Of a DNA stretch of 36,004 nucleotides, positions 15,689 through 24,007 are shown piece by piece. The notes below the pieces were generated by a model. That model was not told the DNA's origin. It saw only the letters and a list, made by a program, of their open reading frames with translations, and ran no database searches. Within the stretch, counting starts at the first letter, position 1. The number at the start of each line of letters is the position of its first letter. The DNA comes from Herpetosiphonaceae bacterium (GTDB lineage: Bacteria > Chloroflexota > Chloroflexia > Chloroflexales > Herpetosiphonaceae): the NCBI GenBank assembly GCA_013538855.1, contig JABXJS010000021.1, positions 1-36,004 on the forward strand, read 5' to 3'. A program made the position numbers and the translations under genes.

Positions 15689-16825
15689 CTAGGCCACGGC
15701 GGCGCTCGTGAAAAGTGCGCGCGTCTGGAGGTTCGCCTGCGCCTGCTCACGCCCAACAGCAGTCAGGCGCAGCAGCTCAGCGTCCTGCTCGATCAGTCCC
15801 GCTCGGAGCGCCGTCTCAACCACGCGGCGTGCCAGCTCGGGCGTCCAGCGCAGCTCACCGCTCAGGTGCTGCACGCTGTTTTCGGCAGCGGCGTTGCTGG
15901 CAGCCTCGTGGTGCAGCAGGTGCACCAGCAGCGTCTGCCGCGCAAAGTGCAACCGCTGGCGCGCCCGTCGGCGCTGCTTGGCGATCAGCCCATGCGTCGG
16001 ACTCCACAGCAGCGCCAGCCCAAACAGCACGCCGGTCATTACGGCAATCGAGCCAGCCACCGAGGCGTCCAGCGCAAGCGCCACCCAGAAGCCTAACACT
16101 GCCGCCAGGCTGCCGCACAGCACCGCGATACCGAGCATCAGTGGCAGCCGATCAGTCAGCAGATAGGCCGTTGCCGCTGGCACAATCATCAGCGCAACAA
16201 CCAAGATCGCACCAACCGCCGTAAATGCGCCCACCGTCGTCACCGACACCACGCCCATCAACGCATAGTGGATCAGCACCGGCGAAAAGCCCAGCGCCGC
16301 CGCCAAGCCTGCATCGAAGGTCGCTAGCTTCAGCTCCTTGTAGAACAAGGCCACAAACAGGCCGTTCAGCACACACAGGCCACCCATCACCCACAGCGCC
16401 TGCGGCCCCATGTCGGTGGAGCCAATGAACCAGCGATCAAAGTTTACAAACTCTATATTGCCATACAGCACCGCATCGGCATCAAGGTGCACGTTCGTGA
16501 AGTAGCGCGAGACAAGAAAGGTGCCCAGAGCAAACATCGCCGGAAACACAATCCCAATCGCCGACTCGCCGCCAATCCGCCGCGTGTTCTTGAGCAGCTC
16601 AACCAGCAGCACGGTGATTAATCCTGCCGCCGCTGCGCCCAAAAACCCAGCCAGAATATTTGGCCCATTGGCGATGAAGTAGCCTGCCACCAGCCCTGGC
16701 AGCACCGCGTGGCTGATCGCATCGGCCAACATCGCCATCCGCCGCAGCACCAGAAAACAGCCTAGCAGCGCACATGCGCTCGATACCAACACTCCCGTCA
16801 GAATAATCGCCAGCATAGTGCTCAT
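15689..16825 (-). CDS. Metal ABC transporter permease (TroD-like) with C-terminal winged-helix region
   Basis: A 378-residue ABC-3 family permease for Mn, Zn or Fe uptake. The first ~290 residues contain 8-9 membrane helices and the family segments RRMAMLADAISHAVLPGL and FYKELKLATFDAGLAAALG. The last ~80 residues are soluble (LLVHLLHHEAAS, then LRWTPELARRVVETALRAGL and LRLTAVGREQAQ), with the helix-helix-wing look of an iron-dependent-repressor-type winged helix. Such fusions are known in this permease group, but their role is unclear. The ATG at 16825 overlaps the upstream permease stop as ATGA and has GGGAGG, so translation is coupled. It is the last gene of the metal operon. Confidence 0.85.
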   Translation of the reverse strand: MSTMLAIILTGVLVSSACALLGCFLVLRRMAMLADAISHAVLPGLVAGYFIANGPNILAGFLGAAAAGLITVLLVELLKNTRRIGGESAIGIVFPAMFALGTFLVSRYFTNVHLDADAVLYGNIEFVNFDRWFIGSTDMGPQALWVMGGLCVLNGLFVALFYKELKLATFDAGLAAALGFSPVLIHYALMGVVSVTTVGAFTAVGAILVVALMIVPAATAYLLTDRLPLMLGIAVLCGSLAAVLGFWVALALDASVAGSIAVMTGVLFGLALLWSPTHGLIAKQRRRARQRLHFARQTLLVHLLHHEAASNAAAENSVQHLSGELRWTPELARRVVETALRAGLIEQDAELLRLTAVGREQAQANLQTRALFTSAAVA

Positions 16826-17754
16826 GATTGGCCTCCCTGCTTCAGCTTCGACTGCCATCTACCAGCGCGCATAGCCCGGCGCTGGCGGCGCTGGCGTAGC
16901 CAAGCCCAGGCTAGCCCACGCGCCGGAGCGAAAAAGAGCGACACGAGCACGAGTACCGTCAGGCTTAAAATGATCATTGGCCCTGTTGGCAGATGATGGT
17001 CGCTCACGCTGATTAGCGCACCGCTGACTCCCGCCAGCGCGCCGATGAGTCCTGCCAGCGCAATCATCATGCTCAGCCGATTGGTCCACTGCCGCGCCGC
17101 CACCGCTGGCCCGATCAGCATCGCCGCCATCAGCACCACGCCCACGGTCTGGAGGCCGATGACGACCGCAACCACGATCAAGGTTGTCAGACCTATGCTC
17201 AGCCGATTGGTGTTGAAGCCCAGACTGGCGGCGAAGGCCGGATCGAAGGTGAGCAGCTTGAACTCTTTGTAGAGCAGCAGCACCACCAGCAGCGCCACGC
17301 CACCGAGCACGGCCATTGTCACGACATTCGAGGCGACCAGCGTCGCAGCCTGCCCAAACAGGTAGCGATCAAGCCCCGCCTGATTGGCGTTGTTGTGCTT
17401 GCTGATCCACGTCAGCAGGACAATGCCCAGACCAAAAAACGTGCTGAGCACAATCCCTAGCGCCGAATCTTCGCTAATGCGCGTATCGCGCACGATCCGG
17501 TTAATCAACAGCGTACCAACCCAGCCAGCCAAACCTGCGCCAGCCAGCAGCACCAGCGGAGCCTTGGAGCCAGTCAGCACAAAGGCCACGCAGATGCCCG
17601 GCAGCGCTGCATGCGAGAGCGCATCGCCCAGCAAACCCTGGCGGCGCAGCACCGCAAAGCAGCCCAGCACCCCGCTGACAATGCCGAGCAGCGCCGCACC
17701 GAGCGCGACGTTGCGCAGCGTGTAGTCCGTAAATAGTTCAAGCAGCAGCTTCAT
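16822..17754 (-). CDS. Metal ABC transporter permease (TroC-like)
   Basis: A 310-residue ABC-3 family permease, partner of the downstream TroD-like protein; the two would form the membrane channel. Segments [22 protein letters not shown] and [19 protein letters not shown] align with the other permease and with the family. It has about eight membrane helices and a short basic C-terminus. The ATG at 17754 overlaps the ATPase stop codon (ATGA) and follows GGAGG by 7 bases. The metal is not determined by the permeases. Confidence 0.88.
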   Translation of the reverse strand: MKLLLELFTDYTLRNVALGAALLGIVSGVLGCFAVLRRQGLLGDALSHAALPGICVAFVLTGSKAPLVLLAGAGLAGWVGTLLINRIVRDTRISEDSALGIVLSTFFGLGIVLLTWISKHNNANQAGLDRYLFGQAATLVASNVVTMAVLGGVALLVVLLLYKEFKLLTFDPAFAASLGFNTNRLSIGLTTLIVVAVVIGLQTVGVVLMAAMLIGPAVAARQWTNRLSMMIALAGLIGALAGVSGALISVSDHHLPTGPMIILSLTVLVLVSLFFAPARGLAWAWLRQRRQRRAMRAGRWQSKLKQGGQS

Positions 17755-18506
17755 CCAACCACCTCCGCCGCTGGCGAGCGCTGCAGCGTGTGAAAACGCC
17801 CGCCATACGTTCGCGCCAGATTCTCCGGCGTCCACACCGCTGCCATTGGACCAGCCTCGATGGTGCGCACATTCAGCAGCACCACCCAGTCAAAGTACTC
17901 TGGAGCCGACTCCAGGTCGTGGTGCACACACACGACGGTCTTGCCCTGCGCCCGCAGATTATGCAGCAGATCGATAATCGCACGCTCGGTGGTCGCATCA
18001 ACGCCGACAAACGGCTCATCCATCAAGTACAGCTGTGCATTCTGAGCCAGTGCCCGCGCGAGAAATACGCGCTGCTGCTGACCGCCGCTGAGCTGGCTAA
18101 TCTGGCGCTGCGCGAAATCAGCCATGCTCACTTGCTCAAGGCAGTGCAGGGCTAGCTCGCGCTGCGCCCGGCCAGGGCGACGCACCCAGCCTAGCTGGCC
18201 GTAGGTGCCCATCATCACCACATCAAGCGCACTGGTGGGAAAGTCCCAGTCGACGCTTGAGCGCTGTGGTACATAGCCAACCAGCTTGCGCTGCTGGGCA
18301 TAGGGCTGCCCAAAAATCTCTACCGAGCCAGCCGCCGCCGGCACAAGCCCCAGCGTCGCCTTAATCAGGGTCGATTTGCCAGCTCCGTTGGGGCCGACAA
18401 TCGCCGCTAGCACACCTGCCGGAATACTGAGATCGACATCCCATAGCACCGGCTGCTCGTGGTAGGCCACCGTTAAATCATTGATCTTTAAAGGAAGAGT
18501 GCTCAT
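17751..18506 (-). CDS. Metal ABC transporter ATP-binding protein (TroB-like)
   Basis: A 251-residue ATPase that powers the uptake. Walker A GPNGAGKS is at residues 38-45; the signature LSGGQQQRV, Walker B LYLMDEPF and the switch histidine in CVHHDL all follow. The Q-loop [12 protein letters not shown] is typical of Mn/Zn ABC systems. AGGAG lies 6 bases before the ATG at 18506, and the gap to the upstream binding-protein gene is 13 bases, so it is cotranscribed. The frame is open for 76 more codons upstream within the binding-protein gene, but nothing supports those starts. Confidence 0.93.
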   Translation of the reverse strand: MSTLPLKINDLTVAYHEQPVLWDVDLSIPAGVLAAIVGPNGAGKSTLIKATLGLVPAAAGSVEIFGQPYAQQRKLVGYVPQRSSVDWDFPTSALDVVMMGTYGQLGWVRRPGRAQRELALHCLEQVSMADFAQRQISQLSGGQQQRVFLARALAQNAQLYLMDEPFVGVDATTERAIIDLLHNLRAQGKTVVCVHHDLESAPEYFDWVVLLNVRTIEAGPMAAVWTPENLARTYGGRFHTLQRSPAAEVVG

Positions 18507-18519
18507 AGTTGCTCCTGCG

Positions 18520-19461
18520 TTAGCGCAAAGCCGAAATAATCGTATCGACGTTATGCCGAACCATCCCGATGTAGGTGCCCTCAGCTGTGCCAGGCGCACC
18601 CATCGCATCCGAAAACAGCTCGCCACCAATTGCCACATCCCAGCCCTGCGCACGTGCGCCAGCCTGCACAGCGGCGATGGTAGACTGCGGAATGCTCGAT
18701 TCAATAAAGACAGCCTTGATCTTACGCTGTACAATAAAGTCGACTAGCCCACGGACATCAGCGGCTCCCGCCTCAGAGGCAGTGCTCGTGCCCTGCAGGC
18801 CGCGCACCTCGAACCCGTATTGGTCACCAAAGTAGCCAAATGCATCATGCGCTGTGATCAGGACACGCGACTGTGGCGGCACCGTCGCAACCTGGGCGCG
18901 AATGTACTGATCAAGCGCATCAAGCTGTTGCAGATAGGCAGCAAGATTCTGCTCGTACAGCGCCTGTGACGCCGGATCAAGCGCGCTCAGCTGAGCGGCA
19001 ATGAGCCGCGCCGCATAGCGCCAAAGGGTGACATCAAACCAGATATGTGGATCATACTTGCCCTCGAACTCTGGCGGCGTGCGCAGCAGCTCGCGTGGAA
19101 TGTCTTGGCTGACAGCAAACGTAGGATGACCAAGCCGGGCCAGCTTCTCGAACATATCCGTCATCCGCCCTTCAAGCTCTAAACCGCCATAAAAAATGAT
19201 GTCGGCCTGCTCAAGCTTGATGATGTCGCCAGCGCTCGGCTTATACAGGTGCGGATCAACACCTGGCCCCATGAGTCCGGTCACGTTGACCCGCTCGCCG
19301 CCTATGTTGGCCGCAATATCGGTGATCATGCCTACGGTGGTGGTTACGCGGATTGGTCGCTGGTCTAGGGCGACAGCGTCGGCTTGGCTGCTGGTACTAC
19401 AGCCTGTTAGGCTCATCCAGATCAGCCCAAGCATCCCGTACAGTGCTAGTCGGCGTAGCAT
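18520..19461 (-). CDS. Metal-binding lipoprotein of an ABC transporter (TroA/ZnuA family)
   Basis: A 313-residue solute-binding protein. The signal peptide ends in the lipobox LTGC with C21 as lipid anchor. By alignment with TroA the metal ligands are H71 (DPHLYKPS), H139 (DPHIWFD), H205 (ITAHDAFGY) and D285 (ELFSDAMG), the His3-Asp set. There is no His-rich loop as in ZnuA. The His3-Asp set is seen in zinc-binding and dual Zn/Mn proteins, so zinc or manganese is likely. GGA lies 8 bases before the ATG. It heads the four-gene operon (binding protein, ATPase, two permeases), and its promoter overlaps a metal-repressor-type palindrome. Confidence 0.93.
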   Translation of the reverse strand: MLRRLALYGMLGLIWMSLTGCSTSSQADAVALDQRPIRVTTTVGMITDIAANIGGERVNVTGLMGPGVDPHLYKPSAGDIIKLEQADIIFYGGLELEGRMTDMFEKLARLGHPTFAVSQDIPRELLRTPPEFEGKYDPHIWFDVTLWRYAARLIAAQLSALDPASQALYEQNLAAYLQQLDALDQYIRAQVATVPPQSRVLITAHDAFGYFGDQYGFEVRGLQGTSTASEAGAADVRGLVDFIVQRKIKAVFIESSIPQSTIAAVQAGARAQGWDVAIGGELFSDAMGAPGTAEGTYIGMVRHNVDTIISALR

Positions 19462-19495
19462 AATTATGTCCTTTTCATTGCCGCATAATACTTTA

Positions 19496-19512
19496 TTTAG
19501 GTACTACCTAAA
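19496..19512. promoter_or_regulatory. DtxR/MntR-type operator palindrome
   Basis: TTTAGGTA (19496-19503), one base, then TACCTAAA (19505-19512): a perfect 17-base palindrome with 8-bp arms. The half-site TTAGG/CCTAA is the core of DtxR/IdeR/MntR operators. It overlaps the -10 box of the metal transporter promoter, the position of a repressor site. Confidence 0.78.
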
Positions 19513-19537
19513 ATACCATATTCATCGCGACTGTCAA
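19510..19537 (-). promoter_or_regulatory. Promoter of the metal transporter operon
   Basis: Consensus -35 TTGACA (19537-19532) and -10 TATTTT (19515-19510) with a 16-base spacer on the minus strand. The operator palindrome covers the -10 and the start region, so metal-loaded repressor would block it. Confidence 0.75.
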
Positions 19538-19632
19538 GCAGAACATCTGTCTGTTACCGCCGTGCTTTTAAGCAGACTGTAACGCTATCGCGCTAGAGGC
19601 GTAGAAGATTAGAGCTGTTTAGGAACAACACT

Positions 19633-21465
19633 ATGAGCACACAAATGACAACCTGTCCACGCTGCAACACACCAGCGAGCAACCCCAATGCGCGCAACTG
19701 CTCCCAATGCGGCTACGCCTTCGAGAGCTATGCGCCACTACACGCTGGCGCACTTGTTGGCGGGCAGTACAAGATTATCAAACCGATTGGACGTGGGGGA
19801 GCTGGATCGATCTATCTAGCCGAAGACACGCGCACCTTCAACCGTCGCTGTGTGCTCAAACGCCTGCTCACGATGCACAGCCCGGCCGATCGCGCGCGCT
19901 TTGCTGCTGAAGTACAGACAGTTACCCGCCTACGCCATCCGAATATTGCGCAGGTCTACGCCTACTTTGAGGAAGGCACCAACGCCTTTATCGTCATGGA
20001 GTATATCGCCGGAGCCGATCTGGAGCAGAAGCTGAGCCGCACGCTTGATAGCGGCATGTTTGTGCCTGGACGCGCGTACAGCCTGGATCAAGTTCTACGC
20101 GATGGCATCGCTGTTTGCTCGATTCTTGAACACCTGCACAGTCGTAATCCGCCAGTTGTGCACTGCGATATCAAGCCAGCTAATCTCATCCGCGACAGCG
20201 AGAGCCATGCGCTCTTCCTCGTCGATTTCGGGGCGGCGGCTCCATCTGGTAGTGGCGAGAACTATGGCACGCCAGGCTATGCAGCGCCAGAGATGTACCG
20301 TGGCGTGCGTGGGCCAGCGAGCGATATCTATGCGCTCGCAGCAACGCTGTACCACATGCTCACCGATGATGATCCATGTGAACACCCGCATCAGTTCCCC
20401 AAGCTCCAAGCCCAGCCACCGCTGATCCGCGAGTTGCTCATGCGCGCGCTGGCCGACAAGCCAGAACAGCGCCCAAGCAGCACCGATATGCGCCTGCTCC
20501 TAGAGCGCTGTCTTACGCTGCCAACAACAGATGTGACACTGCGCACCAATGACGGACAGACGATTACGACCATCAATGAGTTTGTACAGGTTACGCTCAA
20601 TAGCTGGAGCTGGGCATTAAACGCGTTGACCGATGGCAAGATTCAGCGCTGGCTTGCCGAAAACGGCCTGTTCCAAGAGCTCCAGTGGCTCAATCAGAGC
20701 CGCCTAACGCTCCAGCCAGAGCAAGTGCTGCACTTGCTGCTGCGCAAGCTCGACCCCAATCTCCAGGCGACAGAGGTGCGGGTTGGCACACAAAAGGTCG
20801 AGCTACCTGCATCAGCCAGTGCCGAGGCTGTGCCGCTGTGGTGTGTAGCCCGCAATGGCGTGGCCACTATCCGCGTTGCATCTGCGCCAACGTGGGTCCG
20901 CCATGGCCCGCATCAGATCACGCTGCGACCTGGCGAGCCACAGGCTTTCTATCTGTCTGTTGATCCTGTCTCACCAGTGGCAGTTAAGCAGAGTGCGTCG
21001 CTCACCCTAGAGGCCAACATTGGCACACGCAGTCCGCAGCGATTAACCGTGAGCGTGGTGACTGTCGCTGCCACGAGCAGCCAGCAGGCAGCACCAGCGA
21101 GCATTGGCTCAGCAGGTCGCATGCAGTCCAATCCCGTCATCAAGTATTTCAACAGTTTTTGGGCGCTCTGGTCGCTGCTGTTTTGTATCCCGGTCTTGCT
21201 GCTATCAACCCAGCTCACCAATGGGGCAGGCATCGGCGCGTTTGCCGTTGGCGGAACGGTAGGCTGTGTGCTCGCAGTGCTCTACAGCACCGATATGTTA
21301 GATATGTGGTTGATGATTGGGCTGTGTATGTTTGGAGCTATGATCGTTGGTACGCTTGTGACCCTGCTTGCGCAAGGTGGCTTTGCGCTAACACCGGTCA
21401 CGCTGCTAACGGGGGCTGTGAGCGGGATCGCCACTGGTGGTCTGTACATCTGGATTCGCTCATAG
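19633..21465 (+). CDS. Zinc-ribbon Ser/Thr protein kinase with membrane tail
   Basis: A 610-residue eukaryotic-type kinase. A zinc ribbon opens it (C8, C11, C23, C26; CPRCN and CSQCG). The kinase domain runs from ~46 to 300: glycine loop GRGGAGSIYLAE, K76, catalytic loop HCDIKPANL (D179, N184), DFG at 198-200 and YAAPE. The arginine before the catalytic aspartate is cysteine, so it is a non-RD kinase. Next come ~60 residues of a helical segment (NSWSWALNALTDGKIQRWLAENG), a beta-rich region (~385-480, possible Ig-like fold) and 3-4 membrane helices (~505-608). The catalytic set appears complete. Nothing nearby indicates a substrate. AGGA lies 9 bases before the ATG. Confidence 0.88.
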   Translation: MSTQMTTCPRCNTPASNPNARNCSQCGYAFESYAPLHAGALVGGQYKIIKPIGRGGAGSIYLAEDTRTFNRRCVLKRLLTMHSPADRARFAAEVQTVTRLRHPNIAQVYAYFEEGTNAFIVMEYIAGADLEQKLSRTLDSGMFVPGRAYSLDQVLRDGIAVCSILEHLHSRNPPVVHCDIKPANLIRDSESHALFLVDFGAAAPSGSGENYGTPGYAAPEMYRGVRGPASDIYALAATLYHMLTDDDPCEHPHQFPKLQAQPPLIRELLMRALADKPEQRPSSTDMRLLLERCLTLPTTDVTLRTNDGQTITTINEFVQVTLNSWSWALNALTDGKIQRWLAENGLFQELQWLNQSRLTLQPEQVLHLLLRKLDPNLQATEVRVGTQKVELPASASAEAVPLWCVARNGVATIRVASAPTWVRHGPHQITLRPGEPQAFYLSVDPVSPVAVKQSASLTLEANIGTRSPQRLTVSVVTVAATSSQQAAPASIGSAGRMQSNPVIKYFNSFWALWSLLFCIPVLLLSTQLTNGAGIGAFAVGGTVGCVLAVLYSTDMLDMWLMIGLCMFGAMIVGTLVTLLAQGGFALTPVTLLTGAVSGIATGGLYIWIRS

Positions 21466-21507
21466 GGCTGGCCCTAGCGCACAGAGCAAGCACTGCTAAA
21501 ACAGCAA

Positions 21508-21534
21508 CGACCCGCGGCTGCGGGTCGCTGGTGT
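21508..21534. terminator. Bidirectional terminator between the kinase gene and mqnC
   Basis: The 8-bp stem CGACCCGC / GCGGGTCG with a 4-base loop sits between two converging genes. It is followed by GTGTTT on the plus strand and TTGCTGTTTT on the minus strand, so it can serve both. Confidence 0.75.
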
Positions 21535-21544
21535 TTCTCGGTGC

Positions 21545-22738
21545 CTAATTGGCCATCAGCGGAATAACAGTGGGCTGCGTCTCGGGCAGCGTCGGCACTG
21601 TGTCGCTTTCCGTGGGGTCGTCAAACACTTTGAGCAGGTTATAGCGGGTGTCACGCTTGGCCGGTACGTAGCCAGCATCGCGAATATAGTGATGGATCTC
21701 ACGCTCGCCCATGCGCTGATAGGTGTCGTAGGCGGCCTGCGACACAACATTTTCTTCGAGCATCGTCGAGCCAAAATCATCGATGCCAAATTTCAGCGAG
21801 ACTTGGCCAATCTTTGGCCCTTGCGTTACCCACGAGGCCTGCAAGTGCGGGAAGTTATCCAGCATGAGCCGGGCAATCGCCGTATGCCGCAGATACTCCG
21901 CCGAGGTTGCGCCGTAGTTCGTGCTAAACTTCGAGCGACCTAGCGACGTCATATCCGAGTGCTGCACCGTCCATGAGATGAACGCGGTGAAGCCATTGCC
22001 ATGTTCGGCCAGCGAGTAGTCTTGCAGGTCGCGCAGCCGCATCAGGTGGTTCAGCCGTTGCGCTAGCGTTTCGCCGAATCCAATCACCATCGTGGCGCTG
22101 GTGGCGAGGCCCAAGCGCTGCGCCTCGCGCATCACGGTCAGCCAGCCGTCGGTCTTTTGCTTCAATGGGCTGACTTGTGAGCGAATAGCGTCGTCAAGAA
22201 TCTCCGCGCCGCCGCCTGGCAGGCCAGCCAAGCCCGCAGCCTTCAGCTCAGTCAATACCTCAGGGATCGACAGACTGAACACATCAGCCATGTTGGCTAT
22301 TTCCGAGGGCGAGAAGCAGTCGAGTTCGATAGATGGGTGGTTTTCACGCAGGTAGCGCAGCAGCCCGGTGTACCACGACAGCGGCAGCTCCGGATGGTGG
22401 CCGCCCTGCATCAGCACCCGTGTGCCGCCAACACTCGCCAGCTCGGCCAAGCGCTGACCAATGCTCTCATACGATTGCACATATGCTTCAGCGTGGCCCA
22501 AAGGCCGATAAAAACCACAGAACTGGCAGTTGGTCGTGCAGACATTGGTGTAGTTCACGTTGCGATCGACCAAGTACGTCACAATATTGCCTGGCACCCG
22601 CAGCTGACGAACCGCATCAGCGGCCATCCCCAGGTCCAGCAAATCGGCCTCTGCATATAAGTGCAGACCTTCCTCTGGCGTCAGGCGCTCGCCAGCGGCG
22701 GCTTTATCGAGAAGATATCGAACATTGTTTTCAGCCAT
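21545..22738 (-). CDS. mqnC: Cyclic dehypoxanthinyl futalosine synthase
   Basis: A radical SAM enzyme of the futalosine route to menaquinone. The 397-residue protein has the CX3CX2C cluster motif C67-TTN-C71-QF-C74, preceded by the family sequence DRNVNYTNVC. VLMQGGHHPELPL, SPSEI, LPGGGAEIL and ATMVIGFGET are typical of MqnC rather than of MqnE or CofH. The ATG at 22738 follows AGGGGG; a longer frame starting 29 codons earlier runs into the divergent promoter region. No other menaquinone gene lies in the window. It shares an upstream region with the ParA gene. Confidence 0.92.
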   Translation of the reverse strand: MAENNVRYLLDKAAAGERLTPEEGLHLYAEADLLDLGMAADAVRQLRVPGNIVTYLVDRNVNYTNVCTTNCQFCGFYRPLGHAEAYVQSYESIGQRLAELASVGGTRVLMQGGHHPELPLSWYTGLLRYLRENHPSIELDCFSPSEIANMADVFSLSIPEVLTELKAAGLAGLPGGGAEILDDAIRSQVSPLKQKTDGWLTVMREAQRLGLATSATMVIGFGETLAQRLNHLMRLRDLQDYSLAEHGNGFTAFISWTVQHSDMTSLGRSKFSTNYGATSAEYLRHTAIARLMLDNFPHLQASWVTQGPKIGQVSLKFGIDDFGSTMLEENVVSQAAYDTYQRMGEREIHHYIRDAGYVPAKRDTRYNLLKVFDDPTESDTVPTLPETQPTVIPLMAN

Positions 22739-22790
22739 AATGCCCCCTTGCGTTGTTGCGGGCTGTACTCTGTGCAGTCCATCACGATCC

Positions 22791-22820
22791 ATTGTATCAC
22801 ATTCCCTTGCGCTTTGTCTT
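22791..22820 (-). promoter_or_regulatory. mqnC promoter
   Basis: On the minus strand AAGACA (22820-22815) and TACAAT (22796-22791) are spaced by 18 bases. The -35 box overlaps the -35 of the divergent parA-type promoter by two bases. Confidence 0.6.
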
Positions 22821-22847
22821 GACATGCACGCCTACGGGCCGTACACT
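22819..22847 (+). promoter_or_regulatory. Promoter of the ParA-type ATPase gene
   Basis: Consensus TTGACA (22819-22824), 17 bases, TACACT (22842-22847). The start should fall near 22854, leaving a leader of only about 17 bases in which AGGAG (22856-22860) is almost at the 5' end. Confidence 0.78.
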
Positions 22848-22870
22848 ACCAGTGCAGGAGACCTCAACCT

Positions 22871-23860
22871 ATGCCACGAGTTATCGCCATCACTAACTTT
22901 AAGGGCGGCATCGGAAAGACCACCACAACAGTCAACGTTGCGGCGGGCTTTGCGCTGAAGGGCGCACGAATCCTCATCGTCGATGCCGATGTTCAAAGCA
23001 ATGTCCGGATTTCATTTGGCGTCGAAGAGCCACGCCGCAATCTCTACGATGTGCTGATCAGCAACAAGCCTGTTGCCGACTGCCTGACACCTGCGCGCCC
23101 CAACATCGACCTACTTGCCTCGAGCGATGATCTTGTAGCTGCACAATCCGAAATTTCACGGCGGCCAGATTGGGGCCGTGTGCTTGAAACAGCGCTGCGC
23201 CCAGTGGTGCGCCACTACGATTTTGTCTTCATCGACTGTAGCGCCTCCATGAATGTGCTCAACCTCAACGCGCTGATGGCCGCATCGGATATTCTGGTGC
23301 CAACGGCGCTTGAGCACCTAGCGATCGAAGGTCTGAAGCAGCTAGGGCGCAATATCTCGCGCATCAAGGGCACCATGGGATCATTGCGCATGATTGTGCC
23401 CACGATGTTTGATGCACGCAACCGCCAATCGCATGTGCTGCTCACCACCTTGCGCGAGACATACGGCGCGCTGGTCACCGAGCCAATTCGGATCAATGTG
23501 CGGCTCTCGGAAGCACCAGCCCATGGCAAAACCATCTACGAGTATGATCCACGCTCCAATGGTGCCACCGACTACGCAGCACTCGTCGAGAAGCTCAGTG
23601 TGATGTTTGGGTTTAAGCCTGTTGCGCGTCCAGCCGAAGCACCAGCGGTAGCGGCCAAGCCAGCGGCTAGCCCAGCAGCGCCTGCGCCCAGCCCGCAGCC
23701 TCAGCCAACCGAGCGCCCGCTCTTCAGTGGGCCAGCGCGCCAAGACTGCCCGCACTGTGGCCAGCCACTCGAGCAGATTATGCTTGCCGGGTATCGTGTG
23801 TATTTCTGCGATAACTGCAAGTTTAAGCGGCAGGAGCTGGCGAGCGGTCTACGCCGCTAG
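22871..23860 (+). CDS. ParA/MinD-type ATPase with C-terminal zinc ribbon
   Basis: A 329-residue deviant-Walker ATPase of the ParA/Soj family. The P-loop FKGGIGKTTTTVN begins at residue 10 and has the signature lysine K11. The switch aspartate lies in IVDADVQSN and Walker B in FVFIDCSASMN. After ~250 residues comes a Pro/Ala-rich linker, then a zinc ribbon with C293, C296, C313 and C316 (CPHCG and FCDNC). No ParB or parS site is seen nearby, so this is an orphan ATPase, more likely positioning a protein or complex than segregating DNA. AGGAG lies 10 bases before the ATG. It may be cotranscribed with ctaA, whose start is 147 bases downstream. Confidence 0.88.
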   Translation: MPRVIAITNFKGGIGKTTTTVNVAAGFALKGARILIVDADVQSNVRISFGVEEPRRNLYDVLISNKPVADCLTPARPNIDLLASSDDLVAAQSEISRRPDWGRVLETALRPVVRHYDFVFIDCSASMNVLNLNALMAASDILVPTALEHLAIEGLKQLGRNISRIKGTMGSLRMIVPTMFDARNRQSHVLLTTLRETYGALVTEPIRINVRLSEAPAHGKTIYEYDPRSNGATDYAALVEKLSVMFGFKPVARPAEAPAVAAKPAASPAAPAPSPQPQPTERPLFSGPARQDCPHCGQPLEQIMLAGYRVYFCDNCKFKRQELASGLRR

Positions 23861-24007
23861 CATCAGGTTTGCTGTACTGCGCACGAAACACCACAACAGG
23901 GTTGTTAAATCTTTGATATCATGCACGCGCACAGCCAATTCCAAGGCCGTGCGCGTGTTGTGCTTAATCTTCACCGCCATTGCGGTGGGTTTCCTGTGAG
24001 GCATGTT

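Noticed and set aside
22871-23860. A plasmid or integrated-element partition locus
   Set aside because: No ParB, parS-like repeats, replication gene or integrase is present; the neighbours are chromosomal housekeeping genes.
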